From the NCBI RefSeq assembly GCF_000021805.1, contig NC_011726.1:3938097-4002096 (forward strand): 64,000 nucleotides of DNA, in the 5' to 3' direction. The notes beneath the pieces are model-generated. The model ran no database searches. It was not told where the DNA came from and saw only the letters and a program-made list of their open reading frames with translations. This DNA is from Rippkaea orientalis PCC 8801 (lineage in GTDB: Bacteria > Cyanobacteriota > Cyanobacteriia > Cyanobacteriales > Microcystaceae). Positions 45,591 to 53,900 of the stretch are shown one piece after another (the stretch's first letter is position 1; the number at the start of each line of letters is the position of its first letter). A program made the position numbers and the translations under genes.

Positions 45591-46082
45591 ATGAGTCAAA
45601 CACCCGTGACAATAAGTTACTCACTAGAAGATATTTTAGGTCAAATCAATCAAAAATTAGATAAAATGAACGATAGATTTGATCATCTTGAAAAAGATAT
45701 TACAGAGATCAAAATCGGGCAAACTCGACTAGAAGGAAATCTGAAAAATCTGGAAACAGAGTTAACGGGGAAAATTGAAAAGCTTGAAATAGAGTTAACG
45801 GGAAAAGTTGAAAAGCTTGAAATAGAGTTAACAGCCAAAATGGACAAGCTTGAAACCGATCTTACCGCTAAAATGGACAAGCTTGAAACCGATCTTACCG
45901 CCAAAATTGAAAAAAGTGAAAGTGAACTAAAAGGAGAGGTTAAAACCCTTTCAGCAGAGGTTAACGGAATTAGTAAGAGACTCGATACTCAGGAATTTAT
46001 TAATCGTTCTGTTGTGGTTGGTTTTGTTTTAGGTATTACCACGGGAATTATTAAGCTATTATTCCCCAATTTTCCTAAGTAA
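45591..46082 (+). CDS. Coiled-coil protein with 11-residue repeats and a C-terminal membrane anchor
   Basis: This 163-residue protein is mostly coiled coil with tandem 11-residue (hendecad) units of the form KLExELTxKxE from about residue 50 to 115, then a linker and a C-terminal hydrophobic span (VVVGFVLGITTGIIKLLF). It should be a tail-anchored membrane protein with a long cytoplasmic stalk. The DNA repeats are nearly identical, so the stalk length may vary between strains. Function unknown. Confidence 0.75.
   Translation: MSQTPVTISYSLEDILGQINQKLDKMNDRFDHLEKDITEIKIGQTRLEGNLKNLETELTGKIEKLEIELTGKVEKLEIELTAKMDKLETDLTAKMDKLETDLTAKIEKSESELKGEVKTLSAEVNGISKRLDTQEFINRSVVVGFVLGITTGIIKLLFPNFPK
45744..45941 (+). 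repeat. Six tandem 33-bp repeats in a coiled-coil gene
   Basis: Six 33-bp units run from 45744 to 45941. Units three and four (45843-45875 and 45876-45908) differ at only two positions; the outer units are more diverged. Each encodes one 11-residue turn of the coiled coil, so gain or loss of units would keep the frame. Confidence 0.8.
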
Positions 46083-46125
46083 CGGACTCTTCTATAAATG
46101 CTTAGATATCAAACACAAAAGAAAA

Positions 46126-46779
46126 TCATCTTGATTGATTTTTTATGCTATGTTGGAGCTGCTTACGAAACGCTTTAACAACTTTATTCCTACCAATTAT
46201 TTTACTATCTTTAAGATATTTAACAATAATTTTAATAGGTATATTAGATAGAATTTCACTTTCATAAACTTCAACATATTGACCATTTTTTAAACAATTT
46301 ATTTTTAAATTATCTCCATCAAATTGCCAGAGTTCAGGAACTCCTAATGCTTCATAAATACTTGGATTAGTTGGTGAAGTTATCTCAATTTCAATCACTA
46401 AATCAGGAGGAGGATCTACGGTCAAATCAATCCATTTTTTACCTCTAATTTTAGCTTCATTAGCAATATAAAAACATTGATCGGGTTCAACTCCTTTATT
46501 TTGCATTTGACTTTTAAACGTCGTTGAGCCTAAAGATCTAAACTCAATATCAAGTTCTTCTAAAAAGACTTTAATTAAATCTCCAATAATTTCTTTATTG
46601 TCTTCATGTTCAGGTAAAGGAGTCATAATTTCTAGAATACCATTATCATAAGTCAAACGCGATGCTCTATGTTCTCCTAATTCTACTAATATGTTTTCAA
46701 ATTCATCCCAACTAACTTGATCAAATAACACTCTTTGACCAGGGGGAACATGGAGTTGCCTGAGTTGTAAAGTTACCAT
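46126..46779 (-). CDS. Uma2-family (DUF820) nuclease-fold protein
   Basis: This 217-residue protein has the Uma2 pattern: VSWDEFENILVELGEHRASR, then RLTYDNGILEIMTP, EPDQCFYI and PPPDLVIEIEIT, the last carrying the PD-(D/E)xK-like acidic pair. Uma2 proteins are extremely numerous in cyanobacteria and probably nuclease-like, but function is largely unknown. It is 29 bp downstream of the deacetylase gene on the same strand. Confidence 0.85.
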   Translation of the reverse strand: MVTLQLRQLHVPPGQRVLFDQVSWDEFENILVELGEHRASRLTYDNGILEIMTPLPEHEDNKEIIGDLIKVFLEELDIEFRSLGSTTFKSQMQNKGVEPDQCFYIANEAKIRGKKWIDLTVDPPPDLVIEIEITSPTNPSIYEALGVPELWQFDGDNLKINCLKNGQYVEVYESEILSNIPIKIIVKYLKDSKIIGRNKVVKAFRKQLQHSIKNQSR

Positions 46780-46808
46780 TGATTCAAAATTTGAATATAA
46801 TAAAATTT

Positions 46809-47612
46809 TTATCTCTCTAATTCTAACATTTCTGATAATGTTACGGTTCGATATCCTCGACGTTTAATTTCAGGAAGAATAGTCTCTAACGTTTGTATTG
46901 TTTGTTCTCCCCATTCTCCTGATATACTATCCTTACCACTATCATGAAGAATAATAATTGCCCCAGGACGTAAATTCAATAAAATTTGATAGCTGGCAAA
47001 TTGAGAAGACGAAATATGAGTATCATAGGGAAAAATTGAACCTAAAACGGATTTATAACCATGTTTTTTGGCAACTTCTATCATTTTAGAATTGTACCAA
47101 CCACCTCCAGGACGAAACCAGTTGATTCGATGAAATTGAGGTTCTTTAATTGTTGTATTATATTGATTAAGTAAGGTTATTAAAGTTGAATTAGCTTTTA
47201 ATAGTTGAACTTCAAACTCATTAATATCTAGCTCAATACTCTTTTCATCTTTCATCAGATGATTGCCAATTTCATGACCATTTTCAAGAATATAATTAAT
47301 AATAGTTTCATTGCCTAAGACTCGTTCACCAATAATAAAAAACGTAGCATAAACTTTATATTTAGCTAAGACTTCCAGAATTTTAGGCGTTGTTTTAGGA
47401 TGGGGACTGTCATCAATAGTAATAGCAACAATGGGGTCATTAGTTTCAAAAAAATAGATTACACCAGGAGCAATTTTTATTACTGATTTTAAGAACCATC
47501 GGGGTTGAAAAAATAGTATTGTTGCTAAAGAAAATAAAATAATTAATCCAATTAATGAGATAATAATGATAATCATTAAGTCCCTAAATAAAATTGATGG
47601 TAGGGTGGGCAT
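46809..47612 (-). CDS. Polysaccharide deacetylase family protein (NodB domain)
   Basis: This 267-residue protein has one N-terminal membrane segment (about 10-35) and a NodB homology domain: AITIDDSPHPKTTPKIL with the catalytic base Asp and metal-site Asp, ENGHEIGNHLM with a metal His, and FRPGGGWYN. The second His expected in HSxxH is replaced here (GNHLMKD), which is seen in some members but may affect metal binding. It probably deacetylates a peptidoglycan- or chitin-like sugar in the periplasm. Confidence 0.82.
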   Translation of the reverse strand: MPTLPSILFRDLMIIIIISLIGLIILFSLATILFFQPRWFLKSVIKIAPGVIYFFETNDPIVAITIDDSPHPKTTPKILEVLAKYKVYATFFIIGERVLGNETIINYILENGHEIGNHLMKDEKSIELDINEFEVQLLKANSTLITLLNQYNTTIKEPQFHRINWFRPGGGWYNSKMIEVAKKHGYKSVLGSIFPYDTHISSSQFASYQILLNLRPGAIIILHDSGKDSISGEWGEQTIQTLETILPEIKRRGYRTVTLSEMLELER

Positions 47613-47653
47613 TGCCCACCAAAACGGTTTGATACTAAGGTTAATAAATTTTG

Positions 47654-47800
47654 GTGCGTTACGATAGATTGTTAAACCCTAGTCATAGCCAAGATTGTTA
47701 CCGTCTAACACCCTTTACTGGATTGACACAGATAATTTGTGCGTTACGACGGATTGTTAAATCCTAGTCATAGCTAAGTTTATAGCTGTCTAACGCACCC
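47654..47800. repeat. Two direct copies of a 60-bp hairpin repeat
   Basis: Copy one (47654-47713) and copy two (47739-47800) share GTGCGTTACGA near the left end, then GATTGTTAAA and CCTAGTCATAGC, and end with TCTAACACCC or TCTAACGCACCC. In copy two GTGCGTTA and TAACGCAC form complementary ends, so each unit can fold as a hairpin. The same GTGCGTTA/TAACGCAC end pair recurs near 55738. This is typical of small intergenic MITE-like repeats. Confidence 0.6.
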
Positions 47801-47814
47801 TACAATGTACTACC

Positions 47815-48405
47815 TTATTGTTCAACTAATTCATCATTAAATTCATTAACAGAACGGCGTTTTAATTGAACAGACTCAGAACGGGGTAATAAATCAAAAA
47901 CCTGACGTAAAACATCATCAACGTCTTCGTATTTAACCTGTCCTTTTTGATCAAAAACTACCTTTCCCTCTTGATCAAGAATGACAGTTTGAGGAATCCC
48001 TCCCGTGTAATAAAATCCCACTTCTTGGGGAGTATACTGTTGTTTAACAGGGATTCCATCGACACTAATGGGTAAAATATTAGCAGCCCGACCGTAAAAT
48101 TCTTGTATCCGAGAAACGATGATCGCAAACTGTTTACAATCTCGACTATCATCAAGATAGAAAACTAAAACAGTCGGCATTTTTCGGGTTAAAGAATCCA
48201 TTAAGGTTGCTTTAGCAGGAACCAGAGAACCATTCCCCGCATAAACCACAAAAATATTACCATCAAGACGATCATCATCAATACTCGCCCAGGACTCAGG
48301 AGTTCCCCCCATTCCTAAGAAAACCCAGACAGCGATCGCCCCAATGAGACAGACTTTAATCAAGTATTGGGAGAAGGATTTGACGTAATTTTGGATTAAC
48401 TCCAT
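47815..48405 (-). CDS. Thylakoid thioredoxin-fold protein (PSI accumulation factor type)
   Basis: This 196-residue protein has an N-terminal membrane/export segment (about 14-35: YLIKVCLIGAIAVWVFLGM) and a lumenal thioredoxin-like fold: MPTVLVFYLDDSRDCKQFAI, then ILPISVDGIPVKQQYTP and GGIPQTVILDQEGKVVF with the cis-Pro. The single Cys (RDC) replaces the usual CxxC, so it is not a normal disulfide reductase. I recall homologues named thylakoid membrane photosystem I accumulation factor; that name is from memory. Confidence 0.75.
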   Translation of the reverse strand: MELIQNYVKSFSQYLIKVCLIGAIAVWVFLGMGGTPESWASIDDDRLDGNIFVVYAGNGSLVPAKATLMDSLTRKMPTVLVFYLDDSRDCKQFAIIVSRIQEFYGRAANILPISVDGIPVKQQYTPQEVGFYYTGGIPQTVILDQEGKVVFDQKGQVKYEDVDDVLRQVFDLLPRSESVQLKRRSVNEFNDELVEQ

Positions 48406-48472
48406 CAGTATTGATACCTTTATGGTTGATTTTAGTTAGAATAAGGTCACAAAAGATAGTCTAAAGAATCTT

Positions 48473-49012
48473 GTGACTGAGCAACAGACTAAGGCACGAT
48501 CAACCTCTCGGAAGATTCCCCCTCAGACGCGGTTTGCCAATAGCTACTATGCTATTTTAGGGCTCCATCCGTCCGCATCTGTCATCGAAATTCGACGCGC
48601 CTATCGTCAATTAAGTAAACAGTATCACCCCGATACCACTACTTTACCTACAGAGGTGGCAACCTCCCATTTTCAACGGCTAAATGAAGCCTATGGAACC
48701 CTGAGTAATCCAGAACGGCGATCGCTGTACGATCTCAAAATTGGCTATTCCCGTTGGAATGTCATCCAAACTCCTCCCCAGTCCCCCCCACAGAGTTCTC
48801 AAGAGTCTCATTCTGCCTACCTTGATCCCAATGATCGCCCTTTATCCTCCGGAGAAATCTTTGCTCTATTGATTCTTGGATTAACCTTGGTGGGATGTTT
48901 AATGTTAGCCATCGCTATTGCTATCCTTCGAGGTGATGACATCCTCCCCCAAACCGCTTTACCCTCTGCTTATTCCTCCCTTCCTTGGTTTATGGCATTT
49001 CTGTGTCCCTAA
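48473..49012 (+). CDS. J-domain protein with C-terminal membrane segment
   Basis: This 179-residue protein has an N-terminal DnaJ domain (about 24-82: YYAILGLHPSASVIEIRRAY, then the HPD motif in KQYHPDT), a Pro/Ser-rich linker (PPQSPPQSSQES), and a C-terminal hydrophobic span (EIFALLILGLTLVGCLMLAI). It should recruit DnaK to a membrane. It starts with GTG. DUF3143 follows 28 bp downstream, a frequent partner in cyanobacteria. Confidence 0.88.
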   Translation: MTEQQTKARSTSRKIPPQTRFANSYYAILGLHPSASVIEIRRAYRQLSKQYHPDTTTLPTEVATSHFQRLNEAYGTLSNPERRSLYDLKIGYSRWNVIQTPPQSPPQSSQESHSAYLDPNDRPLSSGEIFALLILGLTLVGCLMLAIAIAILRGDDILPQTALPSAYSSLPWFMAFLCP

Positions 49013-49038
49013 CTTCTGACTTCTAACTTCTGACTTCA
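49010..49038. repeat. Short tandem repeat before the DUF3143 gene
   Basis: Two copies of a 14-bp unit (AACTTCTGACTTCT) lie between the J-domain gene and the DUF3143 start. This is the cyanobacterial STRR-like type and has no visible regulatory role. Confidence 0.55.
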
Positions 49039-49040
49039 TT

Positions 49041-49313
49041 ATGACCCTTCCTGCCCCTGAAACCCCCCTCTATAACCATCCCCTTCCTGAAATTGAAAAA
49101 TGGCTGACTGACTTAGGCTGTCAACAGGATCGGGAAAATTTGCACTGTTGGACTGTCCAACGTCCCACCTGGAAAGCACAACTGTGTTTAGACACTGAAG
49201 AATTGATCGTTTCCTACCTCCCGTTATTAGGAAGCGATCAAGAAGTCACCCGTGCCTTTAAATATTCCCTGAGTCGTCAAGATCTCGAAGATGCCGTTTT
49301 TTCTGGACCCTAG
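49041..49313 (+). CDS. DUF3143-family protein
   Basis: This 90-residue soluble protein has PLPEIEKWLTDLGCQQDREN, then WTVQRPTWKAQLCLDTEELI and a helical tail, the pattern of DUF3143, a family found widely in cyanobacteria. Function is unknown. It is co-directional with the J-domain gene, so a chaperone-related role is possible from context only. Confidence 0.8.
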   Translation: MTLPAPETPLYNHPLPEIEKWLTDLGCQQDRENLHCWTVQRPTWKAQLCLDTEELIVSYLPLLGSDQEVTRAFKYSLSRQDLEDAVFSGP

Positions 49314-49368
49314 GGATCGCTCGGCAGAAAACGAGACAAAGTAAGGCTGTTTCTAATAGAATAGGAAA

Positions 49369-49473
49369 AGAAAGGCTACCGCCCCCAGGGGGACAGAAGC
49401 CTTAATGAGAAAATGTTACCTTGATTTGATGGATAAGCGTTGTTTAGTTCGCTGCTAAACGACGCTATTTTTT
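49369..49473 (+). ncRNA. Candidate small RNA downstream of DUF3143
   Basis: A possible promoter (GAGACA at 49333-49338, TAGAAT at 49357-49362, 18 bases apart) is followed by a hairpin (AAGGCT at 49372-49377, AGCCTT at 49398-49403, with an inner CCCCC/GGGGG stem), then an unpaired spacer and a strong intrinsic terminator at 49436-49473. The layout is that of a plus-strand RNA of about 105 nt with no coding frame. The other reading is simply a long 3' UTR and terminator for the J-domain/DUF3143 operon. No known small-RNA family was recognised. Confidence 0.45.
49436..49473 (+). terminator. Intrinsic terminator
   Basis: Arms AGCGT-T-GTTTAG and CTAAAC-G-ACGCT form a stem of 11 pairs plus one T-G pair around a 7-base loop, followed by ATTTTTT. 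This is a textbook Rho-independent terminator on the plus strand, and it faces the cyAbrB gene. It ends the J-domain/DUF3143 transcript or the candidate small RNA. Confidence 0.85.
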
Positions 49474-49515
49474 GTTAAGCCTAGGCTGATCAGAGCAACG
49501 CAGTAGTTATGACTG

Positions 49516-49899
49516 TTATTCGTCATCCTCGGCTACTCCTATCTGTTTGAGATGGATGTGCTTACGACCAAGGGTAATGACAAATTCATCTCCTGGTTGT
49601 AGGTTCATTTGTTTGGTATAGGCTGAGCCAATCAATAAATTACCATTAGATTGCACACTGATTTTATAGCTGGCCGAACGTCCACCTCTTCCTTGTCCTT
49701 CAGACGTGCTATCTAATTCAATTCCTTCCGCATCAATTAAGGCATTAAGGAACTTCATCATATTAACTCGCTCTACACCATTTTTTGTTTTGGTATAGTA
49801 GCCACAGGCTCTTGCTTTTTCCTCTTTGCCGAGGTTGCCGAGTTCTTTGACTTTTTCAACTAATGCGCTTCCGGTTAGGGGTTTGTCTTGTGTCATCAA
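49516..49899 (-). CDS. cyAbrB-type transcriptional regulator
   Basis: This 127-residue protein has the cyAbrB layout: an N-terminal conserved region (LTGSALVEKVKELGNLGKEE, then KARACGYYTKTKNGVERVNM) and a C-terminal swapped-hairpin AbrB-like DNA-binding domain (SAYTKQMNLQPGDEFVITLG, then RKHIHLKQI). cyAbrB proteins are abundant global regulators of carbon/nitrogen balance and stress in cyanobacteria. Its long leader (49900 upward) holds an inverted repeat that may be involved in control. Confidence 0.9.
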   Translation of the reverse strand: MMTQDKPLTGSALVEKVKELGNLGKEEKARACGYYTKTKNGVERVNMMKFLNALIDAEGIELDSTSEGQGRGGRSASYKISVQSNGNLLIGSAYTKQMNLQPGDEFVITLGRKHIHLKQIGVAEDDE

Positions 49900-50210
49900 C
49901 GTAAACAGTAAGTAAATGAATAATAGGGTTGACAGATTAGGAACCGAGTGTCACAGCAGAAAACCTAATAAACCTACAGGTTCCTAACTGTCTTCACTCC
50001 TATTTTACATACAATCTGTAAAATTTATCCACCTTCTGACTAGATCAATAGTAACTCATTGTTCTGAATTTTTAAAGAAGAATCATCGAGAGAATTTACA
50101 AATGTTTGAGTTTGGGGGGTAGACGACCGAAGAAAATGTTATAAAGTCAAGAAGAGATACCCTAAGTGTTCCCTTAAATTGCCTCAAAAGAGTCAGCAAA
50201 AACTAACCCA
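49900..50210. promoter_or_regulatory. Divergent intergenic region between cyAbrB and Rrf2 genes
   Basis: This 311-bp gap holds the promoters of both neighbours. An inverted repeat with perfect 9-bp arms, TTAGGAACC (49936-49944) and GGTTCCTAA (49978-49986), can fold as a stem in the cyAbrB leader, extended by CAG/CTG outside a one-base bulge. No coding frame was seen. The arms could equally be a DNA-binding site. Confidence 0.45.
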
Positions 50211-50654
50211 ATGAAGTTAACAACTCGAAGTCACTATAGCGTTAAAGCCTTACTAGATCTGAGTTTACAGCCTAACTATGGTCCTACTTCAGTAAAAGCG
50301 ATCGCATTAAGACAGGATTTACCTGCTCCCTATTTAGAAAAATTACTGATTGAAATGCGTCGTTCTGGGTTAGTCAAGTCAGTTCGGGGATCTCAAGGTG
50401 GTTATCAATTAGCCTATCAACCTAGTCAAATTTCCCTAGGACAAATTCTCGAAGCAGTCGGAGAAACAATTGAGCCTTTACCCGGCTATCAGCCTGATAT
50501 TGAGCAGGGCTCAGATTGGGTCACCTTTAGTTTATGGAAGCGACTCCATGAGAAACTAAAAGAAGCACTTTACAAAATTACGCTGGCCGATCTTTATTAT
50601 GATGCTCGAAGTTGGCAAGCATCCCTCGGTGAAGCCACCACTTTTGTTGTATAA
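50211..50654 (+). CDS. Rrf2-family transcriptional regulator
   Basis: This 147-residue protein has the Rrf2 winged helix: KLTTRSHYSVKALLDLSLQP, then DLPAPYLEKLLIEMRRSGLV and VRGSQGGYQLAYQP. The protein contains no cysteine at all, so it cannot hold an iron-sulfur cluster as IscR does through the usual three cysteines. It starts divergently from cyAbrB and is 12 bp before the GFA gene. Confidence 0.88.
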   Translation: MKLTTRSHYSVKALLDLSLQPNYGPTSVKAIALRQDLPAPYLEKLLIEMRRSGLVKSVRGSQGGYQLAYQPSQISLGQILEAVGETIEPLPGYQPDIEQGSDWVTFSLWKRLHEKLKEALYKITLADLYYDARSWQASLGEATTFVV

Positions 50655-50666
50655 AGAACTAATTTT

Positions 50667-51062
50667 ATGCCCTTAACGCCTGACTCTAACACCTATCTAG
50701 GAGGCTGTCACTGTGGAGCCGTGCGCTTTTCTGTCGTTATTGACAACAGTGAAGCTATTGATTGTAATTGTTCAATTTGTCGCAAAAAAGGCTTTCTTCA
50801 CGTCTTGTTAGACCCGGAAAATTTCACCTTACTTCAAGGGTCTGACGCACTAACGACCTATACTTTTAATACCCATACCGCACAACATACTTTCTGCCGA
50901 ATTTGTGGCATTCATCCCTTTTACCGTCCTCGTTCCCATCCCGATAAAATTGATGTCAATCTCCGTTGCCTCGACGAAAATCTGCTATCAAAGTTTCAAA
51001 TTACTCCCTTTGATGGGGAAAACTGGGAAGACAATGTTGAGGCAATTAGAAAACTCAACTAA
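50667..51062 (+). CDS. GFA-family (glutathione/formaldehyde-activating-like) zinc protein
   Basis: This 131-residue protein has the GFA zinc-site cysteines: GGCHCGAVRFSV, then CNCSICRKKGFL and FCRICGIHPFYR. The family includes glutathione-dependent formaldehyde-activating enzymes, but most bacterial members have unknown substrates. It follows the Rrf2 gene by 12 bp. Confidence 0.85.
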   Translation: MPLTPDSNTYLGGCHCGAVRFSVVIDNSEAIDCNCSICRKKGFLHVLLDPENFTLLQGSDALTTYTFNTHTAQHTFCRICGIHPFYRPRSHPDKIDVNLRCLDENLLSKFQITPFDGENWEDNVEAIRKLN

Positions 51063-51105
51063 AACGAAAATCAAGAGAACTTGTAAGGGAGAATGATCGG
51101 CACGG

Positions 51106-52089
51106 GTGGAAACAAATGTTGAAGGAATTGTTCTAGGGTTAGCTGCCATCATTGATTACGGAATTGGCGATCCCAAAGGCTGGTGTCATCCGGTACAAGT
51201 CATGGGATGGACTATCTCAAAGATGAGCCAATGGGTAATTACTCATTGTCACGAAAAAGGGTTACGTCGTTGGGGAGGAATTTGTCTAGGGTTAGGGATA
51301 ATTTTCGGTAGTGGAATCCTCGGTTGGAGTATCGTTAAATTAGCCAAGACTATCCATCCAGGGTTAGGAATTGCGATCGAAAGCATTATGCTGGCCAGTT
51401 GTTTTGCTGCGCGAAGTTTACGGTGGGCTGCCGAAGACGTTATTGATCCTTTAATGAGCGGAAATATTGCCTTAGCGAGAACCAAACTGAGTCAATATGT
51501 GGGACGAGATACGCAAAATCTCTCGGAGCTAGAAATTTTACGCGCAGTGCTAGAAACCGTCTCAGAAAATGCCACTGATGGGGTAACTGCTCCCCTCTTT
51601 TATGGAATTATGGGGGCATTTTTTCCGATCATTGGCAGTGTTCCTTTAGCCTTGGCTTATAAAGCAGCCAGTACCCTTGATTCAATGATTGGTTATCGCC
51701 AAGAACCTTTCACCGATATTGGCTGGTTTAGTGCCAAATTGGAAGACGTTTTAACGTGGTTTCCCTGCCGTTTAACGGTTCTTACTTTAGCCTTATTTTC
51801 AGGAAAACCCCGCTTTATCCTCTCAATTTGTCGGCGGGATGCTCCCCAAGATCCGAGCCCCAATTCGGGGTGGAGTGAATGCGTTTATGCTGCTATTTTG
51901 GGGGTTCAATTGGGGGGTAAGAATACTTATCAAGGTCAGCCCAAAAATAAACCCTTGTTAGGCGATTCTTTAAGACCGATTACTCCTGAAATTATCGCTC
52001 AAGCCCTACAATTAACCCGTCTTTGTTTCCTCATGTGGTTAGGGTTAGCCTTGATGGGATTAAGCGCGATCGCCGATTTTCTCCCTTAA
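51106..52089 (+). CDS. cobD: Adenosylcobinamide-phosphate synthase (CobD/CbiB)
   Basis: This 327-residue membrane enzyme attaches the aminopropanol arm to adenosylcobyric acid in (pseudo)cobalamin synthesis. It shows the CbiB pattern: DYGIGDPKGWCHPVQVMGW near 17-35, ETVSENATDGVTAPLFYGIM near 150, and AYKAASTLDSMIGYRQEPFT. Four to five hydrophobic segments fit an inner-membrane protein. It starts with GTG. Confidence 0.93.
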   Translation: METNVEGIVLGLAAIIDYGIGDPKGWCHPVQVMGWTISKMSQWVITHCHEKGLRRWGGICLGLGIIFGSGILGWSIVKLAKTIHPGLGIAIESIMLASCFAARSLRWAAEDVIDPLMSGNIALARTKLSQYVGRDTQNLSELEILRAVLETVSENATDGVTAPLFYGIMGAFFPIIGSVPLALAYKAASTLDSMIGYRQEPFTDIGWFSAKLEDVLTWFPCRLTVLTLALFSGKPRFILSICRRDAPQDPSPNSGWSECVYAAILGVQLGGKNTYQGQPKNKPLLGDSLRPITPEIIAQALQLTRLCFLMWLGLALMGLSAIADFLP

Positions 52090-52260
52090 TTTCCCCTAAC
52101 ATTACCTATCCTAAATTGATAGTTTTCTAGCCCTTCTCTTAGGGTGATTTTGTAATCATTTACACACAATTACCAAAGCTTAATTTTCTGTGATAAGTTG
52201 CCGAGCTCTAAAAGAGTTCTCGTTACACTAGGAATTATTGAAGAAGCCTGTGAAAATTCT

Positions 52261-53790
52261 ATGGTAACGCTGCTAGAAAATCCCTTTCGCGTAGGACTAC
52301 GCCAAGAAAGAACCCCAGAACCCCTAATACTCGTCATTTTTGGAGCTTCGGGCGACCTGACCCAACGCAAACTGGTTCCCGCCGTCTATAAGATGAAATT
52401 AGAACGGCGACTCCCTCCAGAACTGACCATTGTCGGGGTTGCGCGTCGGGACTGGACTCATGATTATTTTCGGGAACAGATGCGCCAGGGAATTGAAGAA
52501 TTTTCCGATGGCATCGTCAGTGAAGAAATTTGGAAAGACTTTGCCGAAGGACTCTACTACTGTTCAGGCAATATGGACGAAGCCGAAAGCTACCAAAAAT
52601 TAAAGGCTTTCCTCGAAGAATTAGACGGAAAACGCGGCACTAGAGGCAACCGCGTCTTTTATCTGTCAGTCGCCCCCAATTTCTTCCCCCCAGGTATTAA
52701 ACAACTCGGCGCGGCCGGAATGTTAACCGACCCCATCAAACACCGCATCGTTATCGAAAAACCCTTCGGGAAAGACCTCAGTTCAGCCCAAGTCCTCAAC
52801 CGCATTGTCCAGAAGGTTTGCAAGGAAGAACAAGTCTATCGCATTGACCACTACTTAGGCAAAGAAACCGTCCAAAACCTCTTAGTTTTCCGCTTTGCTA
52901 ACGCTATTTTTGAGCCCCTGTGGAACCGCCAATTTGTTGATCATGTCCAGATAACCGTCGCCGAAACCGTTGGGGTGGAAGATAGGGCTGGTTATTACGA
53001 TCATTCTGGGGCATTGCGGGATATGTTGCAAAACCACCTCATGCAGCTATTCTGTTTAACCGCGATGGACCCCCCCAATGCGCTGAACGCCGATAGCATC
53101 CGTAACGAAAAAGTCAAGGTATTGCAAGCAACCCATTTAGCCGACCTGCATAACTTAGAAAAATCGGCTATTCGGGGGCAATATAAGGCAGGATGGATGA
53201 AAGGTAAACCCGTTCCAGGGTATCTCGAAGAACCCGGAGTTGACCCCAACTCCACCACCCCCACCTACGTCGCCATGAAATTAATGATTGATAACTGGCG
53301 ATGGAAAGGGGTTCCCTTCTACCTAAGAACCGGAAAGCGTCTCCCCAAAAAAGTTAGTGAAATTGCCATCCAGTTTAAAGAAGTACCCCTACTCATTTTC
53401 CAGTCTGCGGCACATCAAACTAGCCCCAATATTTTGAGTATGCGGATACAACCCAACGAAGGTATTGCGCTACGGTTTGAAGCGAAAATGCCAGGGTCAG
53501 AACTGCGTACCCGTAGCGTAGAGATGGACTTTGACTATGGTTCGTCCTTTGGCATGGCTACATCAGACGCTTATCATCGTCTTTTGTTAGATGCTATGTT
53601 AGGAGATCAAACCCTATTTACTCGCGCTGATGAAGTAGAAGAAGCCTGGCGCGTTGTTACCCCCGTTCTCTCCGCTTGGGATGGACCCGCCGAACCCCAT
53701 AGTGTCCCCCAATATGAGGCCGGAACCTGGGAACCCACCGAAGCCGAATTTTTCATTAACCGTGATGGTCGTCGTTGGCGACGTTTATAG
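52261..53790 (+). CDS. zwf: Glucose-6-phosphate 1-dehydrogenase
   Basis: This enzyme of about 509 residues starts the oxidative pentose-phosphate pathway, making NADPH in the dark. Motifs: [20 protein letters not shown] for the Rossmann fold, and [20 protein letters not shown] with the conserved substrate-site RIDHYLGK. I chose the ATG opening [17 protein letters not shown], the usual cyanobacterial start; an upstream TTG (52198) would add 21 residues. opcA, its assembly factor, follows, as in all cyanobacteria. Confidence 0.97.
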   Translation: MVTLLENPFRVGLRQERTPEPLILVIFGASGDLTQRKLVPAVYKMKLERRLPPELTIVGVARRDWTHDYFREQMRQGIEEFSDGIVSEEIWKDFAEGLYYCSGNMDEAESYQKLKAFLEELDGKRGTRGNRVFYLSVAPNFFPPGIKQLGAAGMLTDPIKHRIVIEKPFGKDLSSAQVLNRIVQKVCKEEQVYRIDHYLGKETVQNLLVFRFANAIFEPLWNRQFVDHVQITVAETVGVEDRAGYYDHSGALRDMLQNHLMQLFCLTAMDPPNALNADSIRNEKVKVLQATHLADLHNLEKSAIRGQYKAGWMKGKPVPGYLEEPGVDPNSTTPTYVAMKLMIDNWRWKGVPFYLRTGKRLPKKVSEIAIQFKEVPLLIFQSAAHQTSPNILSMRIQPNEGIALRFEAKMPGSELRTRSVEMDFDYGSSFGMATSDAYHRLLLDAMLGDQTLFTRADEVEEAWRVVTPVLSAWDGPAEPHSVPQYEAGTWEPTEAEFFINRDGRRWRRL

Positions 53791-53816
53791 ATTCCGTAGG
53801 GGCGTAATATCCCTCT

Positions 53817-53844
53817 GTAGGGGCTTAATATATTAAGCCCCTAC
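53817..53844. repeat. 28-bp perfect palindrome between zwf and opcA
   Basis: A perfect 28-bp palindrome with arms GTAGGGGCTTAATA and TATTAAGCCCCTAC lies in the zwf-opcA gap. It is preceded by a related GTAGGGGCG half-site (near 53797). It resembles the cyanobacterial palindrome family also seen at 61887. It can form a stem in the mRNA between the two genes, which may affect opcA expression. Confidence 0.65.
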
Positions 53845-53900
53845 CAAAGTTAACCCCTCCAAAACCTGTCTAAAATAGTCCCTATAACCCCCAAACAGCT

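Noticed and set aside
47654-47800. Direct repeats considered as a CRISPR remnant
   Set aside because: Only two long copies, internally palindromic, with no spacer periodicity and no cas genes.
52198-52260. N-terminal extension of zwf from a TTG codon
   Set aside because: The MVTLLENP start is the family start, and the extension has no homologous pattern.
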